A stretch of DNA of 12,573 nucleotides from Anaerolineaceae bacterium UBA3924 (GTDB taxonomy: Bacteria > Chloroflexota > Anaerolineae > Anaerolineales > Anaerolineaceae), in contig DGEO01000028.1 in NCBI GenBank assembly GCA_002385985.1, positions 70,955-83,527 on the forward strand, read 5' to 3'. A program made the translations under genes and the position numbers. Position 1 is the first letter of the stretch; each line of letters begins with the position of its first letter. A model generated the notes under the pieces. The model saw nothing but the letters and a program-made list of their open reading frames with translations. It did no database searches and had not been told where the DNA came from. Below, one piece after another: positions 1-7,024 of this stretch.

Positions 1-1128
1 GCCGCCGAAGAAGACACCCTGATCTTCGGTATGCTGCTGGTCGGCCCGTACAACGATCACGGTTACTCCGAAGCCCACTACATTGGCGGGCAGTATGTGA
101 TGGAGAACCTGCCGGGCACCGAGATGAAGTACATCGACAAGGTCAACACCGGTGACCGCCCGGGCACCACGCCTGCCCAGCTGGCGGAAGAACTGGTGAA
201 CCAGGGCGCGACTGTGATCATCTTCAACTCGGATGACATGAAAGACAGCGCGGTCGAGTTCGCCCAGAACCACCCCGACATCATCACCATCCATGCTTCC
301 GGCGACAGCGCCTGGCAGGAAGGCGAGAACTATGTTGACGCGGCCAACCTGTCCAACGTGTTCGGGCGCATGGAATACGGCAAGATGATTGCCGGCTGCG
401 CCGCCGCCCTGACCACCCAGACCGACCAGATCGGCTACCTTGGGCCATTGATCAACGATGAAACCCGCCGCCTGGCCGCCTCCGTTTACCTGGGCGCCCG
501 CTACTGCTACGAGAACTACGCCGGCAAGGACCCCGCGGACCTGACCTTCCGCGTGAGCTGGATCGGCTTCTGGTTCAACATCCCCGGTGTGACCTCCGAC
601 CCGACCCAGGTTGCTGACGAGTTCATCAACTCCGGCGCGGATGTGATCATCTCCGGTATCGACACCACCGAAGCGCTGGCTCAGGCTGTCAAGGCTACCG
701 AAGCTGGCAAGAGTGTCTACGCCATCCCGTACGACTATGAAGGCGCCTGCGAAGAGGGTGCCAATGTCTGCCTTGGTGTCCCGTACTTCAACTGGGGTCC
801 GATCTACCTGAAGTACCTCCGCGAGATCAAGGAGACCGGCCAGTTCCCGCGCCGCTTTGAATGGCTGGATCCGGACTGGGCGAATATCAACAATCCTGAC
901 ACAAGCATTGTCGGCTTCCTGAAGGGCGAAGCGCTCTCCGAAGAGGCCAGCCAGAAGCTGGATCAGTTCATCGCTGAACTGGCCGGCGGGCTGAACCTGT
1001 GGGAAGGCCCGATCAACCTCCAGGACGGCACGCCGTACATTGAGGAAGGCCGTGCTGCCACCGATCACGAAATCTGGTACCTGCCTCAGCTGCTTGAGGG
1101 CATGCAGGGCCAGAGCGTCGCAGAGTAA
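1..1128 (+). CDS. BMP-family ABC transporter substrate-binding protein, 5' truncated
   Basis: This is the extracytoplasmic binding component of a BmpA/PnrA/YufN-type importer, whose characterised relatives bind nucleosides. The frame is open from base 1, giving 375 residues, so the ATG at 31 is internal. The signal peptide and any lipobox cysteine lie upstream of the window. Visible family features are the opening strand reading FGMLLVGPYNDHGYSEAHY, a first-lobe segment ending in IIFNSDDMKDSA, the long domain-linking region NVFGRMEYGKMIAG, the second-lobe strand GADVIISGIDTTEALAQAV, and the late motif VPYFNWGPIYLKYLREI. The end carries an acidic Leu/Gly-rich tail. It is the first gene seen of a four-gene transporter set; the ATPase gene follows after 70 bp containing a strong hairpin. 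Ligand identity cannot be read from the sequence: nucleoside is the family expectation, but related Chloroflexota proteins may bind other compounds. Family assignment is firm. Confidence 0.9.
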   Translation, partial: AAEEDTLIFGMLLVGPYNDHGYSEAHYIGGQYVMENLPGTEMKYIDKVNTGDRPGTTPAQLAEELVNQGATVIIFNSDDMKDSAVEFAQNHPDIITIHASGDSAWQEGENYVDAANLSNVFGRMEYGKMIAGCAAALTTQTDQIGYLGPLINDETRRLAASVYLGARYCYENYAGKDPADLTFRVSWIGFWFNIPGVTSDPTQVADEFINSGADVIISGIDTTEALAQAVKATEAGKSVYAIPYDYEGACEEGANVCLGVPYFNWGPIYLKYLREIKETGQFPRRFEWLDPDWANINNPDTSIVGFLKGEALSEEASQKLDQFIAELAGGLNLWEGPINLQDGTPYIEEGRAATDHEIWYLPQLLEGMQGQSVAE

Positions 1129-1145
1129 ACTTTGCGGTGCGTTCA

Positions 1146-1173
1146 AGGGGAAGGCCTTAACCGGCCTTCCCCT
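1146..1173 (+). other. mRNA stem-loop between binding-protein and ATPase genes
   Basis: AGGGGAAGGCC (1146-1156) and its exact complement GGCCTTCCCCT (1163-1173) flank a 6-base loop, giving an 11-bp perfect hairpin 17 bases after the binding-protein stop codon. It is followed by CTCCCCC rather than a T run, so it does not look like an intrinsic terminator. In binding-protein operons such hairpins commonly protect the upstream mRNA from 3' exonucleases, so that more binding protein than ATPase is made. That role is inferred here. Confidence 0.75.
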
Positions 1174-1198
1174 CTCCCCCGACAGAAAGGGAACCTGC

Positions 1199-2686
1199 AT
1201 GAAGGTTGAGCTGCGAAAAATCGACAAGCGCTTTGGAAAGGTTCACGCGAACCAGTCCATTTCTCTGGAAATCCCTTCAGGCACGATACAGGGCATCCTG
1301 GGCGAAAACGGGGCCGGAAAAAGCACCCTGATGAAGATTCTCTCGGGGTTCTATCATGCTGATTCCGGGGAAATCCTGCTGGACGGGAAACCGGTGGTAA
1401 TTTCCTCCCCCTCCAACGCCATCCAGCACGGGGTAGGCATGCTGCACCAGGACCCGCTGGACTTTCCGCCCATGCGCGTGATCGACAATCTGATCATCGG
1501 GTATGACGGTGGGCTGTTTCCCAACCGCCGGGCCATCGCCCGCGAAATCAATGAACTGCAAAGGCAGTTCGGCTTCCAGATCGATCTGGATGACTATGTG
1601 GATATGCTCACCGTCGGTGAGCGCCAGCAGCTGGAAATCCTGCGCTTGCTGTGGCTGGGGGCGAAGGTGCTGATTCTGGACGAGCCCACCACGGGCATCA
1701 GCGCTTCGCAGAAGGAAAAGCTGTTCGAAACGCTGCGCACCCTGGCCGCGCAGGGGAAAACGATTATTTTCGTCTCCCATAAACTTGAAGATGTGGAGGA
1801 TCTCTGCCATCGCGCCGCAGTGCTGAGAAGCGGCAAGCTGATTGGCAATGTGGAACCTCCTTACGATACCGATTTACTGGTGGAGATGATGTTTGGCAAG
1901 GTGGTGACCCTGGCGGAGCGGGAAAACTGCTCCCGCCCGGACACCTGTCTTTGTCTGGAAAACGTGGCGATCGAAGATCACCGCCTGCGCCTGGCGAACA
2001 TTCACTTAACGGTGAACAAGGGCGAGGTGATCGGTCTGGCGGGCATGGAAGGCTCAGGGCAGAGCCAGTTCCTGCGCGTGTGCGCGGGGCTGATGCGCCC
2101 GGTGCGGGGAAGGATCCTGGCCAACGGCCGCAACCTGACCGGCCGGCCTTACGCGGATTTCCTCAAGGCGGGCATTTCCTACGTTCCGGCGGCTCGCCTG
2201 GAGGAAGGCCTGATCCCCGGGCTGACACTCACCGAGCATTTCATCCTGACCGGCGAGCAGAACGGTATGGTGATCGACCGCAATAAGGCGCTGGCCGTTA
2301 CTCAGGAGCGCATCCAACACTTCTCCATCCGGGGCACGCCGGCCAGCACGATCGAGTCGCTCTCCGGCGGCAACCAGCAGCGCGCGCTGCTGGCGCTGCA
2401 GCGCTCCGGACTGGATGTGCTGCTGCTTGAGCACCCCACCCGCGGGCTGGACATTGAGTCAGCCATCTGGATCTGGAAACAGCTGAAGGAGCGCTGCAAG
2501 GGCGGAACCAGTATCATCTTCATCTCTGCAGATCTGGAAGAGATACTGCACTACAGCGACCGAATTCTGGTCTTCTTCGGCGGCAAGATCTCCCAGCCGC
2601 TGGATGCTTCCGAGACAACACTGGAGCAGCTGGGTCAGCTGATCGGCGGCAAGGGGTTCTTAGCGGATACGGTGCAGGAGGGATGA
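1199..2686 (+). CDS. BMP-type ABC importer ATP-binding protein, two fused nucleotide-binding domains
   Basis: This cytoplasmic ATPase energises the importer. It has 495 residues, the usual length for the double-domain RbsA/YufO class. Domain 1 has Walker A GENGAGKST (35-43), Q-loop Q84, a family-typical modified signature LTVGERQ (137-143), Walker B LILDE (158-162) and switch H194. Domain 2 has GMEGSGQS (282-289), where Gln288 replaces the Walker A Lys, then a canonical LSGGNQQ (388-394). Its Walker B region reads LLLEH (408-412) and Ala444 stands at the switch-His position. One canonical and one degenerate site is normal for this family, so ATP is probably hydrolysed at only one composite site. 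The frame is open upstream to 1040, but that would overlap the previous gene. ATG 1199 is chosen because AAGGGA (1187-1192) sits 6 bases before it and the protein then starts at the first beta strand. Its stop overlaps the next gene's start. Confidence 0.93.
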   Translation: MKVELRKIDKRFGKVHANQSISLEIPSGTIQGILGENGAGKSTLMKILSGFYHADSGEILLDGKPVVISSPSNAIQHGVGMLHQDPLDFPPMRVIDNLIIGYDGGLFPNRRAIAREINELQRQFGFQIDLDDYVDMLTVGERQQLEILRLLWLGAKVLILDEPTTGISASQKEKLFETLRTLAAQGKTIIFVSHKLEDVEDLCHRAAVLRSGKLIGNVEPPYDTDLLVEMMFGKVVTLAERENCSRPDTCLCLENVAIEDHRLRLANIHLTVNKGEVIGLAGMEGSGQSQFLRVCAGLMRPVRGRILANGRNLTGRPYADFLKAGISYVPAARLEEGLIPGLTLTEHFILTGEQNGMVIDRNKALAVTQERIQHFSIRGTPASTIESLSGGNQQRALLALQRSGLDVLLLEHPTRGLDIESAIWIWKQLKERCKGGTSIIFISADLEEILHYSDRILVFFGGKISQPLDASETTLEQLGQLIGGKGFLADTVQEG

Positions 2687-3729
2687 TGCGGTTATCCAAC
2701 TCCATCTTGAACAGAATTGGTTTCCAGGCGGCAGCGGTCCTCCTGGCGCTGATTTTTACCACCCTGGTGATGGCCCTGGTCGGCGCGCAGCCGCTGCAGG
2801 CTTACGGGCTGATCGTGTCCGGCGCGCTGAGCTCCACCACCAAAATCGCCGACGTGCTGGTTTCCTGGGTGCCGCTGCTGCTGGTCACCGCCGGGCTGCT
2901 GATCACCTTCTCGGCCGGTCTGTGGAACATCGGCATTGAGGGGCAGATCACCCTGGGCGCGATTTTCGCCACCGGCATGCTGCGCATGCTGCAGGACACC
3001 AGCGTCCCGCCGGCGATCATCATCATTTTGGGGTTCCTGGCCGCCGCGGTCGGCGGTGCGCTGTGGGCCAGCCTGGCCGGCGGGTTGAAGATCTTCGGCG
3101 GGGTGAATGAAATTTTCGGCGGCCTGGGCATGAACTTTGTCGCCACGGCGCTTACCATCTGGCTGATCTTCGGACCCTGGAAGCGGCCCGGCGTCGGCTC
3201 GATGAGCGGCACCGAACCGTTTGACCAGGCACTTTGGCTGCCGATGATCCCCGGCTACCGCCTGAGCGTCTGGTCGCTGCTGCTGGCGGTGGCCGCCATT
3301 ATTCTGGTGTACTTCCTGCTGCAGGGGACCTACTTCGGGCTGCGCCTGAAGGCGGTCGGGCGCAACGGGCGGGCGGCCTTTCTGCTGGGCGTGCCGACCT
3401 CGCGGTACATGATGCTCTCGTTCGTGCTGTGCGGCATGATGGCCGGGCTGGCTGGCGGCGTGCAGGTGCTGGCCGTATATCACCGCCTGATCCCGTCCAT
3501 TTCCTCCGGCTACGGCTTCCTGGGCCTGCTGGTGGCGATGCTGGTGAATTTCAATGCGATCGGCGCGGGGCTGGTGGCCCTGTTTTTCGCGGCGCTTAAT
3601 ATTGGCTCCATCCAGCTGCCCATCGTGATGCGGCTGGATTCGACCCTGTCGGGCGTGCTGCAGGGCTCGCTGGTGTTGTTTGTGGTACTGATGGACGGTG
3701 TCCGCCGCCGTTTCCTGGAAAAGGGGTAG
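2683..3729 (+). CDS. BMP-type ABC importer permease, first subunit
   Basis: This inner-membrane permease of the BPD_transp_2 (LivH/RbsC/YufP-like) class forms half of the translocation pore. It has 348 residues, mostly hydrophobic, with about 8-10 predicted spans. Signature segments are NIGIEGQITLGA (82-93), the family's 'NIGxEGQ' motif; the cytoplasmic coupling stretch GLRLKAVGRNGRAAFLLG (219-236), which contacts the ATPase; and GYGFLGLLVAML (276-287). The first ATG overlaps the ATPase stop (ATGA), implying translational coupling. The AGGAGG at 2676-2681 is only one base from ATG 2683 but four from the adjacent ATG 2686, so the true start may be the second Met, shortening the protein by one residue. 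It pairs with the next gene to make the heterodimeric pore. Confidence 0.92.
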   Translation: MMRLSNSILNRIGFQAAAVLLALIFTTLVMALVGAQPLQAYGLIVSGALSSTTKIADVLVSWVPLLLVTAGLLITFSAGLWNIGIEGQITLGAIFATGMLRMLQDTSVPPAIIIILGFLAAAVGGALWASLAGGLKIFGGVNEIFGGLGMNFVATALTIWLIFGPWKRPGVGSMSGTEPFDQALWLPMIPGYRLSVWSLLLAVAAIILVYFLLQGTYFGLRLKAVGRNGRAAFLLGVPTSRYMMLSFVLCGMMAGLAGGVQVLAVYHRLIPSISSGYGFLGLLVAMLVNFNAIGAGLVALFFAALNIGSIQLPIVMRLDSTLSGVLQGSLVLFVVLMDGVRRRFLEKG

Positions 3730-3738
3730 GAGAGAGCT

Positions 3739-4734
3739 ATGGATCAAACCATCTTGATCGGCCTGGCGGGCGTCCTGGCGAGCGCGGCTCCGCTGGTGTT
3801 TGCGGCAGTCGGCGAAACCTTTGCCGAGCGGTCCGGCGTGATCAACCTTTCGGTAAACGGCACCATCCTGCTGACGGCGATGGCCGGTTTCACTGTGGCG
3901 GTACACACCGGCAGCCTGTTCCTCGGGTTCCTGGTTGGGGCGGTGATCGGTGCGCTGGTGGCTCTGATTGTGGCCTTCGCCAGCATCACCTTGAAGGCCT
4001 CGCAGGTGGCGGTCGGCTTCGTGCTGACCCTGCTCTGCCGTGACCTGGCCTACTTCCTGGGCAATCCGGTGATGGGCCTGTCAGGCCCGCGCCTGCCGTC
4101 GATGCCCATCCCCGGGCTGGCGGATATCCCTGTGATCGGGACGCTGTTCTTCCGCCAGGACCTGATTGTGTACGGTTCCTTCCTGCTGATTATCTTATCC
4201 TACATCTGGGTGTTCCGCACACGACCTGGCCTGGTCCTGCAGGGAATTGGCGAGCGCCCGGCGGCCTCTTTCGTGCGCGGTGCCAACGTCAACCGCCAGC
4301 GCTACATGTACACCCTGCTGGGCGGGGCGCTGGTCGGTCTGGCCGGGCCGATGTACTCGCTCAGTGTGAAGGCTGGCTGGAAGGGCACCATTTCCGGTCT
4401 GGACGGTCTGGGCTGGATTGCCCTGGCCATCACCATCTTCGGCGCCTGGAACCCGATGCGCGTGGCCTTTGGCGCGTACTTCTTCACCCTGCTGCAGTGG
4501 CTGGGTCTGGTGCTGCAGCCGTCACTGCAGGGAGTTCCCTCGCAGGTGCTGCAGGTGGCGCCCTTCCCGCTGATGATTTTGACCCTGCTGCTGGTGAACA
4601 TCGGCAACACGGAGTGGATTGACAGGACACTGGCCGCCCTGCCGGATACAACCCGGCGGACTGTATCGCGCGTGCTGCGCTCGATGCGCGCTTCGCCGCC
4701 GGCCTCGCTGGGCGTGCCTTTTGAAAACGAGTGA
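3739..4734 (+). CDS. BMP-type ABC importer permease, second subunit
   Basis: This second pore subunit is YufQ-like in the same BPD_transp_2 class, with 331 residues and about 8-10 membrane spans. The motif equivalent to 'NIGLEG' reads NLSVNG (36-41), a visible departure from the consensus. Later family features are the coupling segment QGIGERPAASFVRGANV (168-184) and GLGWIALAITIFGAWNP (223-239). The C-terminal 40 residues are polar and Arg-rich (DTTRRTVSRVLRSMR), probably cytoplasmic. The gene follows the first permease after 9 bp, with AGGAGAG (3728-3734) ahead of ATG 3739. It completes the transporter, and the next gene begins 7 bp after its stop. Confidence 0.92.
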   Translation: MDQTILIGLAGVLASAAPLVFAAVGETFAERSGVINLSVNGTILLTAMAGFTVAVHTGSLFLGFLVGAVIGALVALIVAFASITLKASQVAVGFVLTLLCRDLAYFLGNPVMGLSGPRLPSMPIPGLADIPVIGTLFFRQDLIVYGSFLLIILSYIWVFRTRPGLVLQGIGERPAASFVRGANVNRQRYMYTLLGGALVGLAGPMYSLSVKAGWKGTISGLDGLGWIALAITIFGAWNPMRVAFGAYFFTLLQWLGLVLQPSLQGVPSQVLQVAPFPLMILTLLLVNIGNTEWIDRTLAALPDTTRRTVSRVLRSMRASPPASLGVPFENE

Positions 4735-4736
4735 GG
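4733..4736 (+). promoter_or_regulatory. Ribosome binding site supporting a TTG start at 4742
   Basis: GAGG at 4733-4736 overlaps the permease stop codon and lies 5 bases before TTG 4742. There is no ATG in the threonine-synthase-like frame between the permease stop and the N-terminal zinc ribbon, so this site decides the start. The only upstream in-frame ATG (4619) lies deep inside the permease gene. Confidence 0.6.
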
Positions 4737-4741
4737 TCATT

Positions 4742-6016
4742 TTGAACCGGTTTCTGGGCTACCGCTGTTCGCTCTGCGGGCAGGAGTACCTGCCCGGGCA
4801 GGTGGAGTACTGCTGCCCGCAGGATGGCGGCAACCTGGATGTAGTTCTGGACTATGACGCCATTCGCCGGGAGTGGGCGCCCGGGCAGATAACCGCCTCT
4901 GCGGAGCCTTCGCTGTGGCGCTACCTGCCGCTGCTGCCGGTCGGGGACCCGGGCGGTTCGGGTACGCCCCTGCGGGCGGCGGGCTGGACGCCGGTCTTCC
5001 AGCCGCCGGAGCTGGCGGCGGAACTGGGCCTGCGCCACCTGTGGGTGAAGGACGAAGGGCGCAATCCTTCGGCTTCGTTCAAAGACCGCGCCAGCGCGGT
5101 GGTGGTCGCCCGGGCGCGGGAGCTGCGCCGCGAGACGGTCGTCACAGCCTCAACCGGAAATGCGGGCGCCGCGCTGGCCTGCATGGGGGCTGCCGTGGGC
5201 CAGCCGGTGGTGATTTTCGCGCCAAAAACCGCACCGCCGGCCAAGGTGGCCCAGCTGCTGGTCTTCGGCGCGAACGTCATCCTGGTGGACGGCAGTTACG
5301 ACCAGGCCTTCGACCTGACCGTGGAGGCAGCCGGCCGCTACGGCTGGTACTGCCGCAACACCGGGTACAATCCCTTCAGTCTGGAAGGGAAGAAAACCGG
5401 AGCGTACGAAATCTGGGAGCAGGTGCTGCCGCTGGTGCCTGCCGGCGGGCCGCCGTTGTGCGTGTTCATCTCGGTGGGAGACGGCAACATCATCTCCGGC
5501 ATTCATAAAGGATTCAAGGATCTGCAGGCCCTCGGCTGGCTGGAGCAGATGCCGCGCATCTTCGGGGTGCAGGCGGAAGGCTCGGCGGCAGTCGCGCAGA
5601 CGTTCCTGCGCGGTGACGAGAACGTCCAGCCGGTGCAGGCGCGCACGCTGGCCGACAGCATCAGCGTGGACCTGCCGCGTGACGGCGTCCGCGCGGTGCG
5701 CGCCGCCCGCGAGACCGGGGGCAGCTATATTATCGTCAGCGATGAGGAGATCATTCAGGCCATCCCTCGCCTGGGCAGGGCGGGTATCTTCGCCGAACCG
5801 GCCGGGGCTGCCGCTTTCGCTGGCCTTGTCAAAGCGGTACAAAGCGGTATGATTGGGGAAAATGATCCAGTTGTGGTTATCAACACTGGCAGCGGTTTGA
5901 AGGATATTCGGGCGGCTATGCAGTCCGTACAGCCCGCCCCGGTCATTGCGCCAGCCATTGAGGCACTGTCCGATTTTCTGGAGAGCAAGACTGCCGGGCG
6001 TGCCGAACCTTCATAG
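4742..6016 (+). CDS. thrC: Threonine synthase-like fold-type II PLP enzyme with N-terminal zinc ribbon
   Basis: This cytoplasmic PLP enzyme resembles threonine synthase, which converts O-phosphohomoserine to threonine and phosphate. With the TTG start it has 424 residues, within the usual range. Residues 6-30 form a small Cys-rich ribbon (C9, C12, C24, C25). The PLP Schiff-base lysine is K114 in NPSASFKDRAS, the substrate loop is ASTGNAGAA (136-144), a Gly-rich cofactor-phosphate loop is SVGDGNIISG (244-253), and the family's closing motif NTGSGLKD is at 381-388. Ribbon spacing is unusual: the second pair reads CCPQD, where C-P-x-C would be expected. No other threonine-pathway gene (hom, thrB) is nearby. 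It sits 7 bp behind an importer operon, so a paralogue acting on another beta/gamma-substituted or diamino acid is possible. PLP fold is certain; substrate is moderate. Confidence 0.82.
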   Translation: MNRFLGYRCSLCGQEYLPGQVEYCCPQDGGNLDVVLDYDAIRREWAPGQITASAEPSLWRYLPLLPVGDPGGSGTPLRAAGWTPVFQPPELAAELGLRHLWVKDEGRNPSASFKDRASAVVVARARELRRETVVTASTGNAGAALACMGAAVGQPVVIFAPKTAPPAKVAQLLVFGANVILVDGSYDQAFDLTVEAAGRYGWYCRNTGYNPFSLEGKKTGAYEIWEQVLPLVPAGGPPLCVFISVGDGNIISGIHKGFKDLQALGWLEQMPRIFGVQAEGSAAVAQTFLRGDENVQPVQARTLADSISVDLPRDGVRAVRAARETGGSYIIVSDEEIIQAIPRLGRAGIFAEPAGAAAFAGLVKAVQSGMIGENDPVVVINTGSGLKDIRAAMQSVQPAPVIAPAIEALSDFLESKTAGRAEPS

Positions 6017-6033
6017 AAAGAACTGTGTAGAGG

Positions 6034-6984
6034 ATGAAACCGACTTATTCCATCATCGCGCCCATCTACAACGAAGAGGAATCACTGCCGGAACTGTACC
6101 GGCGGGTGAAAGAAGTGATGGATCGAACCGGCGAGCCATGGGAGCTGGTTCTGGTCGACGACGGCTCGCAGGACAAATCAACCGAATTGATTCGCGAGCT
6201 GGCCCGGCAGGACGAACGCGTGCGCCCGGTGATCTTCGCCCGTAATTTCGGCCATCAAATCGCCGTGACCGCCGGCATGGATTACAGCCGCGGCGATGCT
6301 GTGGTGATCATTGACGCAGACCTGCAGGATCCTCCGGAAGTGATTCTGGATCTGATCGCCAAATGGCGCGAGGGATATGAAGTGGTGTACGCCGTCCGGG
6401 CTGAGCGCGAAGGCGAGACCTGGTTCAAGAAGACCACCGCCGCGATGTTCTACCGGCTGATCTACAACATCACCGACATCAAGATCCCGCTGGATACGGG
6501 GGACTTCCGCCTGATGGACCGCAGCGTGGTGAAGGTGATGAACCAGATGCGTGAGCATCACCGCTTCCTGCGCGGCATGTCCTCCTGGGTGGGCTTCCGG
6601 CAGACCGGTGTGAAGTACAAGCGGGCGGCGCGCTACGCCGGCGAGACCAAGTACCCGCTGCGCAAGATGCTGAAGCTGGCCCTGACGGCCATTACCGGGT
6701 TTTCCTACTTCCCGCTGCAGCTGGCCACCTACATCGGCTTTATCTCCGCCGGGCTGAGCATTCTGGCCATTCCCGTGGTTATTATTCTGCGGCTTGTCGG
6801 TGACAATGCGTTCACCGGCCAGGCTACCACGCTGATCGCGGTGCTCTTCCTGGGCGGGGTCCAGTTGATCTCCCTGGGCATTCTGGGCGAGTACATCGGG
6901 CGGATTTATGACGAAACCAAGGGCCGCCCGCTGTACATCGTCCGGGAAGCTCCCGAAGAAGTCGTCGAGAAAGTTCACAACTAA
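6034..6984 (+). CDS. GT2 polyprenyl-phosphate glycosyltransferase (GtrB/ArnC/DPM1-like)
   Basis: This membrane-associated glycosyltransferase is likely to move a sugar from a nucleotide sugar onto a polyprenyl phosphate, providing lipid-linked sugar for surface glycan or glycolipid modification. In its 316 residues the GT-A domain shows SIIAPIYNEEES (6-17), VDDGSQDKS (41-49), the metal-binding DADLQDPPE (94-102), DTGDFRLMDR (154-163) and HHRFLRGMSSWVGF (175-188). GETKYPLRK (203-211) is followed by two hydrophobic spans at about 229-253 and 264-288, ending in GEYIGRIYDETKGRP as in the GtrB/DPM1 group. The start is fixed by the first beta strand. GAGG directly abuts the ATG, and only a weak AAAGAA lies farther upstream, so initiation may be weak. 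The sugar cannot be told. It lies between two PLP-enzyme genes with no obvious functional link. Confidence 0.9.
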   Translation: MKPTYSIIAPIYNEEESLPELYRRVKEVMDRTGEPWELVLVDDGSQDKSTELIRELARQDERVRPVIFARNFGHQIAVTAGMDYSRGDAVVIIDADLQDPPEVILDLIAKWREGYEVVYAVRAEREGETWFKKTTAAMFYRLIYNITDIKIPLDTGDFRLMDRSVVKVMNQMREHHRFLRGMSSWVGFRQTGVKYKRAARYAGETKYPLRKMLKLALTAITGFSYFPLQLATYIGFISAGLSILAIPVVIILRLVGDNAFTGQATTLIAVLFLGGVQLISLGILGEYIGRIYDETKGRPLYIVREAPEEVVEKVHN

Positions 6985-7024
6985 ATAATCGCCACATTCT
7001 GTCCGCAAATGGAGGAGGTCAGGC

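Noticed and set aside
1146..1173. Hairpin as a rho-independent terminator
   Set aside because: No T run follows it, and the ATPase and permeases downstream clearly belong to the same transporter operon.
1040..1198. Extended N-terminus of the ATPase from ATG 1040
   Set aside because: It would read 53 residues in another frame of the binding-protein gene and through the hairpin. The ATG at 1199 has a proper ribosome binding site and starts at the conserved first strand.
2692..3906. 404-residue open frame on the - strand
   Set aside because: It is antisense to the two permease genes, with a low-complexity Gln/His/Arg/Gly-rich translation. Both permeases are clearly real.
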